Assembly (NCBI GenBank): GCA_017309275.1
Contig: JAFKLT010000042.1
Location: 1-64,000, forward strand
Direction of reading: 5' to 3'
Origin: Sphingomonadales bacterium
GTDB taxonomy: Bacteria; Pseudomonadota; Alphaproteobacteria; Sphingomonadales; Sphingomonadaceae
DNA: 64,000 nucleotides
The notes under the pieces are model-generated. The model ran no database searches, was not told where the DNA came from, and saw only the letters and a program-made list of their open reading frames with translations. Each line of letters starts with the position of its first letter. Position 1 is the first letter of the stretch. Below, one piece after another: positions 53,356 through 62,596 of the stretch. Made by a program: the position numbers and the translations under genes.

Positions 53356-54159
53356 TCAATCTCCTGTAAACACCGGATCCCGCTTTTCGACAAAGGCGTT
53401 GATCGCCTCCCGGTTGTCGGCGGTCTCGTGAACGATGGCCTGATAGGCGGCGCTGAGCTCCAGAATATCGCTCATCCGGCTGTGCTGCGCCTCACGGAGC
53501 AGGCGCTTGGTGAGGCGAAGGGCACGGGGCGGATTGCACACGATGCGTTCGGCAATGGCGATCGCCCGGTCCAGAAGTTCGGCGTCGGGCACGACCTCGG
53601 TAACCAGACCATAATCCTTGGCGGTTGCGGCATCGAAGCGGTCGCCGGTCAGGAAAAGCTCGGCAGCGCGCGGATAGCCGAGGACCTTTTGCAGCAGCCA
53701 CGCCCCGCCGTCACCGGGGACGATTCCTACCTTGATGAAGCTGCATGCGAACTTGGCGCTTTCGGCGGCGATGCGAATGTCGGCGGTACACGCCAGATCG
53801 CAGCCGAGCCCGATCGCGTGGCCGTTGACCGCGGCGATCATCGGCACTTCGCAGTCCATCAATGCGCGGATGACCGCCTGCACGCCCTTGCGGTAATTCG
53901 CCCGGGTGGAATCGGGTTGGTCGAGCACCCCGATGCCCTGACGATTCTTCATTCCTTTCAGGTTTCCGCCCGCGCTGAAGGCCTTGCCGCTGCCGGTCAG
54001 GATGATGGCGCTGACGCCGCGGTCGTCACCGATCGCGCGGAGCGTGTCGATAATGTCCTGGCAATCCTCATGCGTCCCGATCGCGTTCATGCTTTCGGGT
54101 TTGATCATCGTCAGGATGGCGATCTTGCCACGCCGTTCGACACTCAGAAACTCGCCCAT
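53356..54159 (-). CDS. Crotonase-superfamily protein with altered active-site residues
   Basis: 267 aa, full enoyl-CoA hydratase/isomerase fold: GSGKAFSAGGNLKGM supplies the first oxyanion loop and the second loop reads AVNGHAIGLGCDLACTADI. The two catalytic glutamates of mitochondrial hydratase are not conserved: the position in GCDLA is Asp and the position in ACSFIKVG is Phe. A later PGDGG carries an Asp that may be catalytic, as in some isomerases and dehalogenases. It is therefore probably an isomerase or hydrolase of acyl-CoA, not a classical hydratase. Confidence 0.82.
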   Translation of the reverse strand: MGEFLSVERRGKIAILTMIKPESMNAIGTHEDCQDIIDTLRAIGDDRGVSAIILTGSGKAFSAGGNLKGMKNRQGIGVLDQPDSTRANYRKGVQAVIRALMDCEVPMIAAVNGHAIGLGCDLACTADIRIAAESAKFACSFIKVGIVPGDGGAWLLQKVLGYPRAAELFLTGDRFDAATAKDYGLVTEVVPDAELLDRAIAIAERIVCNPPRALRLTKRLLREAQHSRMSDILELSAAYQAIVHETADNREAINAFVEKRDPVFTGD

Positions 54160-54264
54160 CAAAATGCTCCTCGTTCTCGCCAGGCAGGCTATGCCTCGCG
54201 GGTCATGGTTGCAAGCCGCGGATGGCGACCGGACGCGCCGACACGCCCGGTCGCCGAAAGCCGC

Positions 54265-55395
54265 TTAGCGGACAGCGCCGCCTTCGCGCAGCGCTGCGAC
54301 GCGCCCGGCGTCATAGCCAAGCGCGGCAAGAACGGCATCGCTATCGCCACCCACTGCCGGCGCGGGACGCGGAGTGTCGTTGATCGTTGCCGAATAGCGC
54401 GGCGCGGGCGCAGGCTGCGTCGCGCCGCCGACGGTCAGGAAGGTCTCGCGCTCGACATTGTGCGGATGCTGTGGCGCCTCGGCGAGCGAAAGCACCGGTG
54501 CAAAGCAGACGTCGGTCATTTCCATGATGGCGCACCATTCGTCGCGGGTCTTGGTTGCGAAGAGCGCGGTCAGCTTGTCCTTCAGCGGTCCCCACTGCGA
54601 CGGGTCCATCTGGGCGTCGAATGCCGGGTCCTTGTCGAGCCCGGTCTTCTCGCGGAGCAAAGCATAGAATTGCGGTTCGATCGACCCGATCGAGATAAAC
54701 TTGCCGTCGGCGCAGGTATAGGTGTCATAGAAATGCGCGCCGGTATCGAGCATGTTGGTGCCCGGCGCGTCATGCAGCCGTCCCATCGCCAGAAAGCCCC
54801 AGGTCATGCCGGCGAGCAGTGCCGAGCCGTCGGTCATCGCGCAATCGATCACCTGACCCTCCCCGGTATTCGCCGCATGGACGAGCGCGCTTGCCATGCC
54901 GAACGCCAGCATCATGCCGCCGCCACCGAAATCGCCGACATAGTTGACCGGCGGCACCGGCTTCTCGCCCGCGCGTCCGACCGTATGGAGCACGCCCGAG
55001 AGGGCGATATAGTTGATGTCGTGGCCTGCCGCCTGGGCGTAGGGTCCGAACTGACCCCAGCCCGTCATCCGCCCATAAACCAGTTTCGGATTGTCGGCGA
55101 GCAGGACGTCGGGGCCAAGTCCGAGCCGTTCCATCACCCCGGGACGATAGCCCTCGATAATCCCGTCAGCGCTCTTGCAGAGGTCACGGGCAATCTGCAC
55201 CGCTTCGGGATTCTTCATGTCCAGCACGATCGAGGTACGGTTGCGCGAGAGCGGATCGCGCGGGTCCATGAAACCGCCCGGTCGGTCGATACGAATGACC
55301 TCCGCGCCATGGTCGGCCAGCATCATGCCGCAGAAGGGGCCGGGGCCGATCCCTGCAAATTCGATGATCCTGATGCCTTTGAGAGGGCCCGCCAT
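54265..55395 (-). CDS. CaiB/BaiF-family CoA transferase, alpha-methylacyl-CoA racemase-like
   Basis: 376 aa. The class III CoA-transferase fold begins LKGIRIIEFAGIGPGPFCGM. The GHDINY motif near residue 125 and the Asp of YVGDFGGGGM near residue 155 are the residues used by racemases of 2-methyl-branched acyl-CoA. That makes 2R/2S epimerisation of side-chain acyl-CoA likely, as needed for isoprenoid or sterol side-chain oxidation. The gene lies 105 bp upstream of the crotonase on the same strand. Confidence 0.87.
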   Translation of the reverse strand: MAGPLKGIRIIEFAGIGPGPFCGMMLADHGAEVIRIDRPGGFMDPRDPLSRNRTSIVLDMKNPEAVQIARDLCKSADGIIEGYRPGVMERLGLGPDVLLADNPKLVYGRMTGWGQFGPYAQAAGHDINYIALSGVLHTVGRAGEKPVPPVNYVGDFGGGGMMLAFGMASALVHAANTGEGQVIDCAMTDGSALLAGMTWGFLAMGRLHDAPGTNMLDTGAHFYDTYTCADGKFISIGSIEPQFYALLREKTGLDKDPAFDAQMDPSQWGPLKDKLTALFATKTRDEWCAIMEMTDVCFAPVLSLAEAPQHPHNVERETFLTVGGATQPAPAPRYSATINDTPRPAPAVGGDSDAVLAALGYDAGRVAALREGGAVR

Positions 55396-55540
55396 GTCTG
55401 TCTCCTTCTGATTTCCAATGTTTCAGTTTCGTGCACGCGATCTTCAAAGTGTCGCGGAAATGTCAAACCAATGCCGCCCGCCTGTCATCACGCGGGCCTA
55501 TCCGGCCAGCAGAGAATCGCCATCCGGGGCCTATCCGCTG

Positions 55541-56887
55541 ATGACCATATCGATCGACCGTCGCCGATTTACGCAGGGGCTGGTCGCTTCCGCGTTCGCC
55601 GGACTTGCGCTCCACAGCCGCAGCGTCTCGGCACACATGCTCGCCGAAAGCGGCGGCTTCGGGGTTCCGGTTCCCGATCCTGCGGCGATCCTCGATCTGC
55701 CGCCGGGCTTTTCGTATACGATCCTGTCGCAGTTCGGTCAGCCGATGAGCGACGAAAATCGCGTTCCCAACAGCGCCGACGGCATGGGGTGCACGGTGCT
55801 GCCGGACGGGCGGCTTTGCCTGATGCGTAATCATGAACTGGACCCCGCCGATTTCAAATCGGGCGCCTTCGCCACTGGTGCGGATGCCGGCGCCGCGTTC
55901 GATCGCCTGGGCGGACGCGCTCTGCCGGGCGGAGCTTCGACGCTGATCCTCGACCCCGAAACGCTGGCGGTCGAAGAACAATATCTCGCGCTCGCTGGTA
56001 CGATCCGCAATTGCTCGGGAGGGATGACGCCCTGGGGCAGTTGGCTGAGCTGCGAGGAAGATGTCTCGAATGCGGGAAAGCTTGGCCACGACCACGGCTG
56101 GGTATTCGAAATTCCCGTTGCGCCCGGCGGGCTCGTCGCTGCCGAGCCTGTTCGTGCAATGGGTCGCTTCAACCATGAGGCCGCAGTGTGCGACCCGAAG
56201 AGCGGCGTCATCTATATGACGGAGGATCGGCAGGACAGCCTCTTCTATCGTTTTGTCCCGCACCAGCGCGGCGTTCTTCGTGCCGGGGGCCGTTTGCAGG
56301 CATTGGCCTTTTCGGCGCCCGGATTGACCGACACGCGCAACTGGTCGCGCGCCGCATTTCCGATGCAGCGCTGGCAGGATGTGCGCTGGGTCGATCTCGA
56401 TCAGGTCGAAAGTCCGGCTGACGACCTGCGCAAGCGCGGTGCGCGCGCCGGTGCCGCGATCTTTGCGCGCGGGGAAGGTATTCACGGCGGTGACGGAGAA
56501 ATCTATTTCACATGCACCTCGGGCGGCCCGGTACGGCGCGGGCAGATCATGCGCTATCGCCCGTCGGCCGCCGAGGGCACCGCTGCCGAAGCGCAGACGC
56601 CCGGACGATTGCAGCTCTTTCTTGAATCGACCGAACCCGAACATTTCTGTTTCGGCGACAATCTGACCGTTGCGCCGAACGGCGATCTGATCGTCTGCGA
56701 AGATCGCCGGGGTGCCAAGCCCGACAACTGGCTGCGCGGCGTCACGCCGGACGGAAAGGTCTATCCCTTCGCCCGGGTGACGGCGCAAACCAAATGCGCG
56801 GGCGTCTGTTTCGCGCCCGACGGCAAGACGATGTTCCTCAATCTCTACAGCCCGGCACGAACGATCGCCGTGCGCGGGCCGTTCTGA
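55541..56887 (+). CDS. Tat-exported PhoX-like (DUF839) protein
   Basis: 448 aa from the ATG at 55541, chosen because it gives a twin-arginine signal (RRRFTQGLVASAFAG). The mature protein has the PhoX/DUF839 beta-propeller pattern: MGCTVLPDGRLCLMRNHE near residue 92 and a later CEED and EDRRGAKPDN. PhoX enzymes are calcium/iron alkaline phosphatases, but some DUF839 members are not; the metal residues cannot be verified here. It is convergent with the thiolase. Confidence 0.85.
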   Translation: MTISIDRRRFTQGLVASAFAGLALHSRSVSAHMLAESGGFGVPVPDPAAILDLPPGFSYTILSQFGQPMSDENRVPNSADGMGCTVLPDGRLCLMRNHELDPADFKSGAFATGADAGAAFDRLGGRALPGGASTLILDPETLAVEEQYLALAGTIRNCSGGMTPWGSWLSCEEDVSNAGKLGHDHGWVFEIPVAPGGLVAAEPVRAMGRFNHEAAVCDPKSGVIYMTEDRQDSLFYRFVPHQRGVLRAGGRLQALAFSAPGLTDTRNWSRAAFPMQRWQDVRWVDLDQVESPADDLRKRGARAGAAIFARGEGIHGGDGEIYFTCTSGGPVRRGQIMRYRPSAAEGTAAEAQTPGRLQLFLESTEPEHFCFGDNLTVAPNGDLIVCEDRRGAKPDNWLRGVTPDGKVYPFARVTAQTKCAGVCFAPDGKTMFLNLYSPARTIAVRGPF

Positions 56888-56897
56888 GTAGGGCACA

Positions 56898-58148
56898 TCA
56901 GATCCGTTCGATGATGATCGCCGGCGCCATGCCGCCTGCGGCACACATGGTGACGAGGCCATAGCGACCACCCGAACGCTCGAGTTCGTCGAGCGCGGTG
57001 CCGATCAGGATCGACCCCGTCGCGCCGATCGGATGGCCCAGCGCCATCGAACCGCCGTTGATGTTCACCTTTTCGCGGTCGAGGTCCAGGTCACGAATGA
57101 ACTTCTCGGCCACGACCGAAAAAGCTTCGTTGATTTCCCAGACGTCGATGTCCTCCTTGGTGAGGCCGGCCTTTTCGAGCACCTTCTTCGCCGCTGGAAC
57201 GGGCGCGTTGAGCATCAGCGTCGGATCGTCGCCGATGTTGGCGTAAGCGACGATGCGCGCGCGCGGCTTCAGCCCGTTCTTCTCGGCATATTCCTTCGAC
57301 GTCAGCAGGACCGCCGCAGCGCCGTCGACGACGCCCGACGAATTGCCGGCATGGTGGAAATGCTGGATCTCCAGGTCGGGATAGCGGCGATTGATCTGCT
57401 TGCGGAAGGTGAAGCCGCCGCCCATGTCGAAGTCGGCGAGGCCGGCAAAGCTCGGTTTCAGCGAGGCAAGGCCTTCGGCGGTCGTTTCGGGACGCGGAAA
57501 CTCTTCATGATCCAGCGCGACGCTGCCGTCGGGGTTGAGCACGGGGACGACCGATTTCGCGAAGCGGCCTTCCTTGATCGCGCGGTCTGCGCGCTGCTGA
57601 CTGACAAGCGCAAGCGCGTCGAGGTCTTCGCGGCTGATCCCCTCGATCGTGGCGATCGCGTCGCCGCAAATCCCCTGATGCGACTGGGGGTGCAGTTCGT
57701 CGAGCGCCTCGTGGCCGGACCCCATCAGGCGCGGCGGCAGGCCCGCGTTGGCCTGTTCGGCGGCATGGGCGGTGGTATAGCTCATCATCTCGGTACCGCC
57801 GGCGATGACGCAATCTTCCATGCCCGACATGACGGTCGCGGCGGCGAAGTTCACCGCGCTGATGCCGCCGCCGCAGAAGCGGTCGAGCGTCGTGCCGCTT
57901 GCCTTCGTGTCAAAACCGGCTGACAGCGCCGCCATGCGGCCGAGGTCGCCGCCCTGCTTGCCATTCTGCGAAGAGGTCGACCAGACAATGTCGTCAACCG
58001 TTGCGGTGTCGAGGTTGTTGCGGTCGCGGATCGCGGCGAGAACCGTCGCGGCGAGATGCTGCGGGTGGAGGTGCGACAAGGCGCCCTTGCCGGGCTTGCC
58101 GATCCCACGCGGGGTGCGGACGGCGTCGATAATATAGGCTTCGGCCAT
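56898..58148 (-). CDS. Acetyl-CoA acetyltransferase / thiolase
   Basis: 416 aa thiolase. Nucleophile Cys92 is in LDRFCGGGISAVN, His in GHPIGATGSI and the second Cys in MCAAGGMAP at the C-terminus. The final step of beta-oxidation, cleaving 3-ketoacyl-CoA with CoA. Sequence features are of the degradative, broad type used for longer or branched chains, though chain length cannot be set. It ends the operon of two acyl-CoA dehydrogenases and an SDR, 30 bp after the SDR. Confidence 0.92.
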   Translation of the reverse strand: MAEAYIIDAVRTPRGIGKPGKGALSHLHPQHLAATVLAAIRDRNNLDTATVDDIVWSTSSQNGKQGGDLGRMAALSAGFDTKASGTTLDRFCGGGISAVNFAAATVMSGMEDCVIAGGTEMMSYTTAHAAEQANAGLPPRLMGSGHEALDELHPQSHQGICGDAIATIEGISREDLDALALVSQQRADRAIKEGRFAKSVVPVLNPDGSVALDHEEFPRPETTAEGLASLKPSFAGLADFDMGGGFTFRKQINRRYPDLEIQHFHHAGNSSGVVDGAAAVLLTSKEYAEKNGLKPRARIVAYANIGDDPTLMLNAPVPAAKKVLEKAGLTKEDIDVWEINEAFSVVAEKFIRDLDLDREKVNINGGSMALGHPIGATGSILIGTALDELERSGGRYGLVTMCAAGGMAPAIIIERI

Positions 58149-58178
58149 GATGATAGTCCTTTCTGAGGGGATAGAGGC

Positions 58179-58961
58179 TTAACGGGGGGCCATTCTGATC
58201 GCGCCGTCGAGACGGACGGCCTGGCCATTGAAGTAAGTATTGCGAACCATTTCCATCGCGAGGCTGGCATATTCCTCGGCCTTGCCGAGGCGCTTGGGGA
58301 AGGGGACCGATGCCTCCAGGCTTTCCTTCACCTTCGGGTTCATATTGTTGAGCAGCGGCGTGCCGAACACCCCAGGCATGATCGAATTGACGCGAATGCC
58401 GAGGTCCATCAGGTCGCGCGCCATCGGCAGAACCAGGCCATTTACGCCGGCCTTTGCCGAGCCATAGATCACCTGACCGATCTGGCCGTCCTGCGCCGCG
58501 ACCGAGGCGGTCAGCACGATCGCGCCACGTTCGCCATCTTCCATTTCGGGAAGCGTCGCCATGCCTTCGGCAGAGATGGACGCAACGCGATAGCTAGCGG
58601 TCAGGATGCCCTCTACGCCGAAGGCGTAGTCCGCGGTCGGCGTACGACGATAGCTGCCCGTCTCCTTGTCGAACGCGAGCGTCTTGCCGCGGCGCGACGT
58701 CATCGCGCAGTGGACGCACACGCGTTCCTGGCCATGCGCAGCGCGTGCCTTCGCATAGCCGTCGAGGACCGACTGTTCGTCAGTGATGTCCAAGCGAACG
58801 AACACGCCGCCGATCGATTTCGCGACCTCTTCACCCAACGCTTCGTTGATATCGAAGATGGCGACCTTGACGCCCGCCGCGGCCAGCGCTTCGGCGGTCG
58901 CGCGTCCAAGACCGGATGCGCCCCCGGTTACGACTGCAGCAGTATTGGAATCGAGTTTCAT
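58179..58961 (-). CDS. HSD17B10-like short-chain dehydrogenase
   Basis: 260 aa. The end VRLDGAIRMAPR and FGTPLLNNMNPK match human HSD10 (3-hydroxy-2-methylacyl-CoA dehydrogenase), and TGGASGLGRA binds NAD. The catalytic Ser is in TASVAA and YGSAKAG gives Tyr and Lys. The usual NNAG is HCAM and the Asn of the HSD10 VNL motif is replaced (VEG), so the Asn of the catalytic tetrad seems missing. It oxidises a 3-hydroxyacyl-CoA in the adjacent pathway. The start at 58961 has AAGGAG upstream. Confidence 0.88.
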   Translation of the reverse strand: MKLDSNTAAVVTGGASGLGRATAEALAAAGVKVAIFDINEALGEEVAKSIGGVFVRLDITDEQSVLDGYAKARAAHGQERVCVHCAMTSRRGKTLAFDKETGSYRRTPTADYAFGVEGILTASYRVASISAEGMATLPEMEDGERGAIVLTASVAAQDGQIGQVIYGSAKAGVNGLVLPMARDLMDLGIRVNSIMPGVFGTPLLNNMNPKVKESLEASVPFPKRLGKAEEYASLAMEMVRNTYFNGQAVRLDGAIRMAPR

Positions 58962-58975
58962 GCGGGGAGGCTCCT

Positions 58976-60181
58976 TCAGACGGGAATCTGGTTGAAGGGG
59001 ATGCCCTTGTCGGGGCGATGGTCTTGCGGCAGGCCGAGGATGCGTTCGGCTATAGTGTTGAGCAGCGTCTCGTCGGAACCGCCGGCGATGCGGCCCGTCG
59101 GTGCATTGATCCAACTCGATGCCCAATCATCCTTCGGCGAGGCATGCTCGTCGAAGAGGAAGGCGTCGGTTCCCTGCAGATCGAGAGCGAGTTCGGACAG
59201 CTTCTGACGCGAGCGCACCGCGACAAGCTTGTTGAGCGATCCCTCGGGCCCCGGGGTCATGCCCGCCTGCATCATCAGCCGCGCGCGGCGGTTGATCGAA
59301 TCGAGCCCGGCGCGCATCGCATAGTTGCGGGCGATCTGCTGTCGGATGCGGCCATCCTCGATCGCCGGACGCCCGTTGAGCTTCAAATCTTTCGCCAGGT
59401 CTACGAACAGGTCGAGGTGCGGGCCGAAGCCTGCGCTGTCGGTCGCAACATAGCGTTCGATCATCAGCGTCGCCAAGGCGACGGAAAAGCCGCCGCCGAC
59501 TGGCGACATGCGATGGTCGTCGCTGATCTTCACATCGTCGAAAAAGACCTCGTTGACGTGGCTGTCGCCGCCGGCAAGCTTGATCGGTCGCACGGTGACG
59601 CCCGGCGCCTTCATGTCGACCCAGAAATAGGTCAGGCCCTTGTGCTTGGCGACCGTCGGGTCGGTGCGCACGACAATGACGCCATAATCGCTATATTGCG
59701 CCCAGCTGGTCCAGACTTTCTGGCCATTGATCTTCCAGCCATTGCCATCGGTCTCGGCACGGGTGCGCAGGCCGGCAAGGTCGGTGCCTCCCGATGGCTC
59801 CGAAAAGAGCTGGCACCAGATTTCCTCGCCCTTCAGCGCCTTGACGACCCGCTCCTTCACGAACTCCTTGTCGGCGCCGAACTGCATCAACACGGGGACC
59901 GGCATGCCGAGCGAGATGCCGAAATAAACATTCGGAAAGCCGTGCTTCATCTCCTCGGCCTCGAAGGTGATCTTCTCGATATGGCCCAGACCCTGGCCGC
60001 CATATTCGGTGGGCCAGTTGATGCCGGCATATCCGGCGTCGAACTTCGCCTTCTGATAGCGGCGGCCGAGCGCGAGATCCTCTTCGACGGTCAAACCCTT
60101 GCGAGCGGCCTTGCCGAAGGCCGCGACCATGGATTCGCACCAGGCGGACGCGTTGGTGCGATAGGCTTCGAGATCGCTCAT
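58976..60181 (-). CDS. Acyl-CoA dehydrogenase, large partner
   Basis: 401 aa flavoprotein. Core motifs are INWPTEYGGQGLG (about 76-88) and FSEPSGGTDLA for FAD and substrate; the C-terminus has RIAGGSDETLLNTIAERILG. At the position of the MCAD catalytic Glu (YEG) the sequence is AGG, so the base must be elsewhere or in the partner. The gene is coupled to the next (60178-60181 overlap). Paired, non-identical dehydrogenase genes of this kind form heteromeric enzymes for sterol or isoprenoid side chains in actinobacteria. Confidence 0.9.
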   Translation of the reverse strand: MSDLEAYRTNASAWCESMVAAFGKAARKGLTVEEDLALGRRYQKAKFDAGYAGINWPTEYGGQGLGHIEKITFEAEEMKHGFPNVYFGISLGMPVPVLMQFGADKEFVKERVVKALKGEEIWCQLFSEPSGGTDLAGLRTRAETDGNGWKINGQKVWTSWAQYSDYGVIVVRTDPTVAKHKGLTYFWVDMKAPGVTVRPIKLAGGDSHVNEVFFDDVKISDDHRMSPVGGGFSVALATLMIERYVATDSAGFGPHLDLFVDLAKDLKLNGRPAIEDGRIRQQIARNYAMRAGLDSINRRARLMMQAGMTPGPEGSLNKLVAVRSRQKLSELALDLQGTDAFLFDEHASPKDDWASSWINAPTGRIAGGSDETLLNTIAERILGLPQDHRPDKGIPFNQIPV

Positions 60182-61272
60182 GCGACATCTCCTGCAAGTC
60201 GGTCGACCAGAATATCTTCCCAGAAGAAGCTGCTTCCCTGTTCGAGCGCGAGACTACGCGCACGGCGCATATGGAGGTGCAGGCCGATTTCCCACGTCAC
60301 CCCGATGCCGCCGTGAATCTGAACGCAATCGCGCGCGGCCGTGTCATAGGCTTCGGTCGCCGACAGTCGCGCTGCCGCCGCCGCGGTGATGAAATCGCTG
60401 CTTCCTTCGGATGCCGCGGCGTGGATCGCATTGGCGCGGGCCAGTTCGACAAAGCCGTAAAGTTCGGCGATCCGGTGCTTGATCGACTGGAAGGCCCCGA
60501 TAGGCTGGCCAAAGGCTTTGCGCGTGATGGCATAGTCGCGCGCGATTTCCATCAGCGCTTCGGCCCCGCCGGTTTGTTCGTGCGCCGTGACAACCGCCTG
60601 CAGGGCAAGGACATGGAGCGCCGCGGTGCGCGCGTCGTCGCCCGTTGCAACGAGTTCCGCGGGCGTTCCGGAGAAGACGAGGTCCGCAATGCAGCGGCTG
60701 TTGTCAAAGCTGTCGACGGCGGTCCGTGCGACGCCGGACAAGTCCGCTATGACGAGCGCCGGTTTGTCGCCGGTAGATGCGAAGACGATAGCGACGTCCG
60801 CGAACAGCCCGCCCGAAACCCCGTTGGCGTGAACGTTTAACCGATCAGCCGCCCAGGTAGCGGTCGGTTGGGCGGGCAGGGCGTCCGGTCCCGAAGCAAA
60901 GGCGATCGTGCCGATCGCCTCACCGCTAGCGAGGCCGGGCAGCCAGCGTTCCTTCTGTGCGTCGGAGCCGTAAAGTTCGATCGCTTTTGCCGCGCCGAAG
61001 CTTGAAGTAAGAAAGGGTGCGCCGCTCAGCGTGCGTCCGGCCTGATGCGCAATCAGCCCCAATTCGACCAAGCCGAGCGCAAGGCCGCCATAGGCTTCGG
61101 GCAGGGCAAGCGCGGTCCAACCCTGTTCCTTCGCGGTCGTCCAGAAGGCTTCGTGATACTTCCCAGTCGTCTGGAGCAGGGGCAGCAAGTCGTCCTTGCT
61201 GATCCGCGCTTCGATCGCACGCCGCGATTCGGTTGCGATCGCCTGCTGCCCTTCGTCGTACAAAATCGACAT
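60178..61272 (-). CDS. Acyl-CoA dehydrogenase, small partner
   Basis: 364 aa. It lacks part of the N-terminal helical domain and has a degenerate FAD loop, but keeps ALPEAYGGLALG and the C-terminal QIHGGIGVTWEIGLHLH. That Trp-Glu is where related heterodimer partners carry a conserved motif. The ATG at 61272 has GAGGAA upstream; it overlaps the partner's start as ATGA. It opens an operon (this gene, its partner, SDR, thiolase) and is preceded by the palindromic operator at 61314-61334. Confidence 0.88.
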   Translation of the reverse strand: MSILYDEGQQAIATESRRAIEARISKDDLLPLLQTTGKYHEAFWTTAKEQGWTALALPEAYGGLALGLVELGLIAHQAGRTLSGAPFLTSSFGAAKAIELYGSDAQKERWLPGLASGEAIGTIAFASGPDALPAQPTATWAADRLNVHANGVSGGLFADVAIVFASTGDKPALVIADLSGVARTAVDSFDNSRCIADLVFSGTPAELVATGDDARTAALHVLALQAVVTAHEQTGGAEALMEIARDYAITRKAFGQPIGAFQSIKHRIAELYGFVELARANAIHAAASEGSSDFITAAAAARLSATEAYDTAARDCVQIHGGIGVTWEIGLHLHMRRARSLALEQGSSFFWEDILVDRLAGDVA

Positions 61273-61313
61273 TGGCCCGATTCCTCTACCCATATGTTTC
61301 CGGCCATCATCCG

Positions 61314-61334
61314 GACGTTAACGTAAACGTCAAG
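61314..61334. promoter_or_regulatory. Palindromic operator of the dehydrogenase operon
   Basis: GACGTT (61314-61319), spacer AACGTA, AACGTC (61326-61331), followed by AAG. The arms are exact reverse complements. A second site, CGTCAA-GCACT-TTGACG (61328-61344), overlaps it. The minus-strand TTGACG inside it fits a -35 box for the gene starting at 61272. It agrees at 19 of 21 bases with 62597-62617. The symmetry is of TetR- or MerR-type acyl-CoA-catabolism operators. Confidence 0.65.
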
Positions 61335-61377
61335 CACTTTGACGCTACGGTTCGATGACCGTCAACTGCCGCAAGCG

Positions 61378-62559
61378 TCAGGCGAGCCCGGCTTTCCAAT
61401 CGCGTCTGATTTTCTTTGCGAGGCTCCATTTGTGAACCTCTGTTGGGCCGTCGTAGATGCGGAAGGCGCGTATTTCGCGAAAGACCTGTTCAACGATCGT
61501 CTTGTCGGTGACGCCTGTGCCGCCCATAACCTGGACGCAGCGGTCGGCGATGCGCATCAGCGCCTCCGACACCGCGACCTTTGCCATCGAACTTTCGACC
61601 GTTCCGAGCGATCCGGTGTCCAAAACCCCCGCGCACCAGTCGATCATCAGCTCGGCCTGCTTCAGGTCGATCATATTCTCGGCGAGCATGAAGCCCACGC
61701 CTTCGTGATCGATCAGCGGCTTGCCGAACGCTTCGCGGCGGTTGGCATAGTCGGTCGCGATCTCGTGCGCGCGGATGCACGCGCCAAGCCAGCGCATGCA
61801 ATGCGACAGCCGCGCCGGCGAGAGCCTTACCTGTGCATAGCGAAAGCCTTCGCCCGCCTCGCCCAGCATCTGGTCGGCGGGGACGCGCAGATTGTCGATC
61901 GTCAGCGTCGCGTGCCCGCCAGGCATCGAACTGTCGATCGTGTTCGGCACATGCTCGATGCGGATCGCCGGATCGGGCAAGTCGACGAGGAACATGCACG
62001 CGCCCTGTTCGGCCTTCGCCATCACGATGCCGACGCGCGCACCCTGCGCGCCGGTGATGAAGGTCTTGCGGCCGTTCACCACCCAATGATTGCCGTCGAG
62101 GTGGCAGGTCGTCTTCATCATTGACGGGTCGGAACCGGCGCCGCCGTCCTCGGCAGGCTCGGTCATGAAGAAGGCCGAGCGCACACGGCCTTCGACCATC
62201 GGCGTCAGGAAGCGCTCCTTCAGCTCGGGGCTGCCTTCCTTGCCGAGCAGGTACATATTGCCCTCGTCGGGCGCCATCGTGTTGCAGGCGAGCGGGCCGA
62301 GGGGCGACAGGCCGCTCTTGATCAGCACCACCGCGGTCTCGCGCTGATTCAGGTGGCTGCCGTCCGACAGGATATGCGGCGTGAGGACACCGGCGGCGCG
62401 CGCATGTTCGCGCATCTCCATCACCAGCTCGTCGGTCGGCGCGCCATGATGATCGCGGCGGGGATCCTTCTCGTAAGGAACCACAATCTCCCGAACAAAT
62501 GCCTCTACCTTCGACGCTATCCCCAGCGCGCGATCCGATATGCCTTCGCTCGTCGTCAT
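61378..62559 (-). CDS. Acyl-CoA dehydrogenase, ACAD10/11-like
   Basis: 393 aa. It has the ACAD core with TEPAEDGGAGSDPSMMKT, FAD-binding RKTFITGAQGARVGIV, and the C-terminal RIYDGPTEVHKWSLAK; an Asp replaces the usual Glu in this family, as in ACAD10/11-type enzymes that act on longer or branched and hydroxylated chains. The ATG at 62559 is preferred to GTG at 62574. Its promoter region carries the second operator copy, so it belongs to the same regulon as the operon downstream. Confidence 0.9.
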   Translation of the reverse strand: MTTSEGISDRALGIASKVEAFVREIVVPYEKDPRRDHHGAPTDELVMEMREHARAAGVLTPHILSDGSHLNQRETAVVLIKSGLSPLGPLACNTMAPDEGNMYLLGKEGSPELKERFLTPMVEGRVRSAFFMTEPAEDGGAGSDPSMMKTTCHLDGNHWVVNGRKTFITGAQGARVGIVMAKAEQGACMFLVDLPDPAIRIEHVPNTIDSSMPGGHATLTIDNLRVPADQMLGEAGEGFRYAQVRLSPARLSHCMRWLGACIRAHEIATDYANRREAFGKPLIDHEGVGFMLAENMIDLKQAELMIDWCAGVLDTGSLGTVESSMAKVAVSEALMRIADRCVQVMGGTGVTDKTIVEQVFREIRAFRIYDGPTEVHKWSLAKKIRRDWKAGLA

Positions 62560-62596
62560 CCTGATTCCCTTCACTGTCTATGCAACTGCTCAACCC

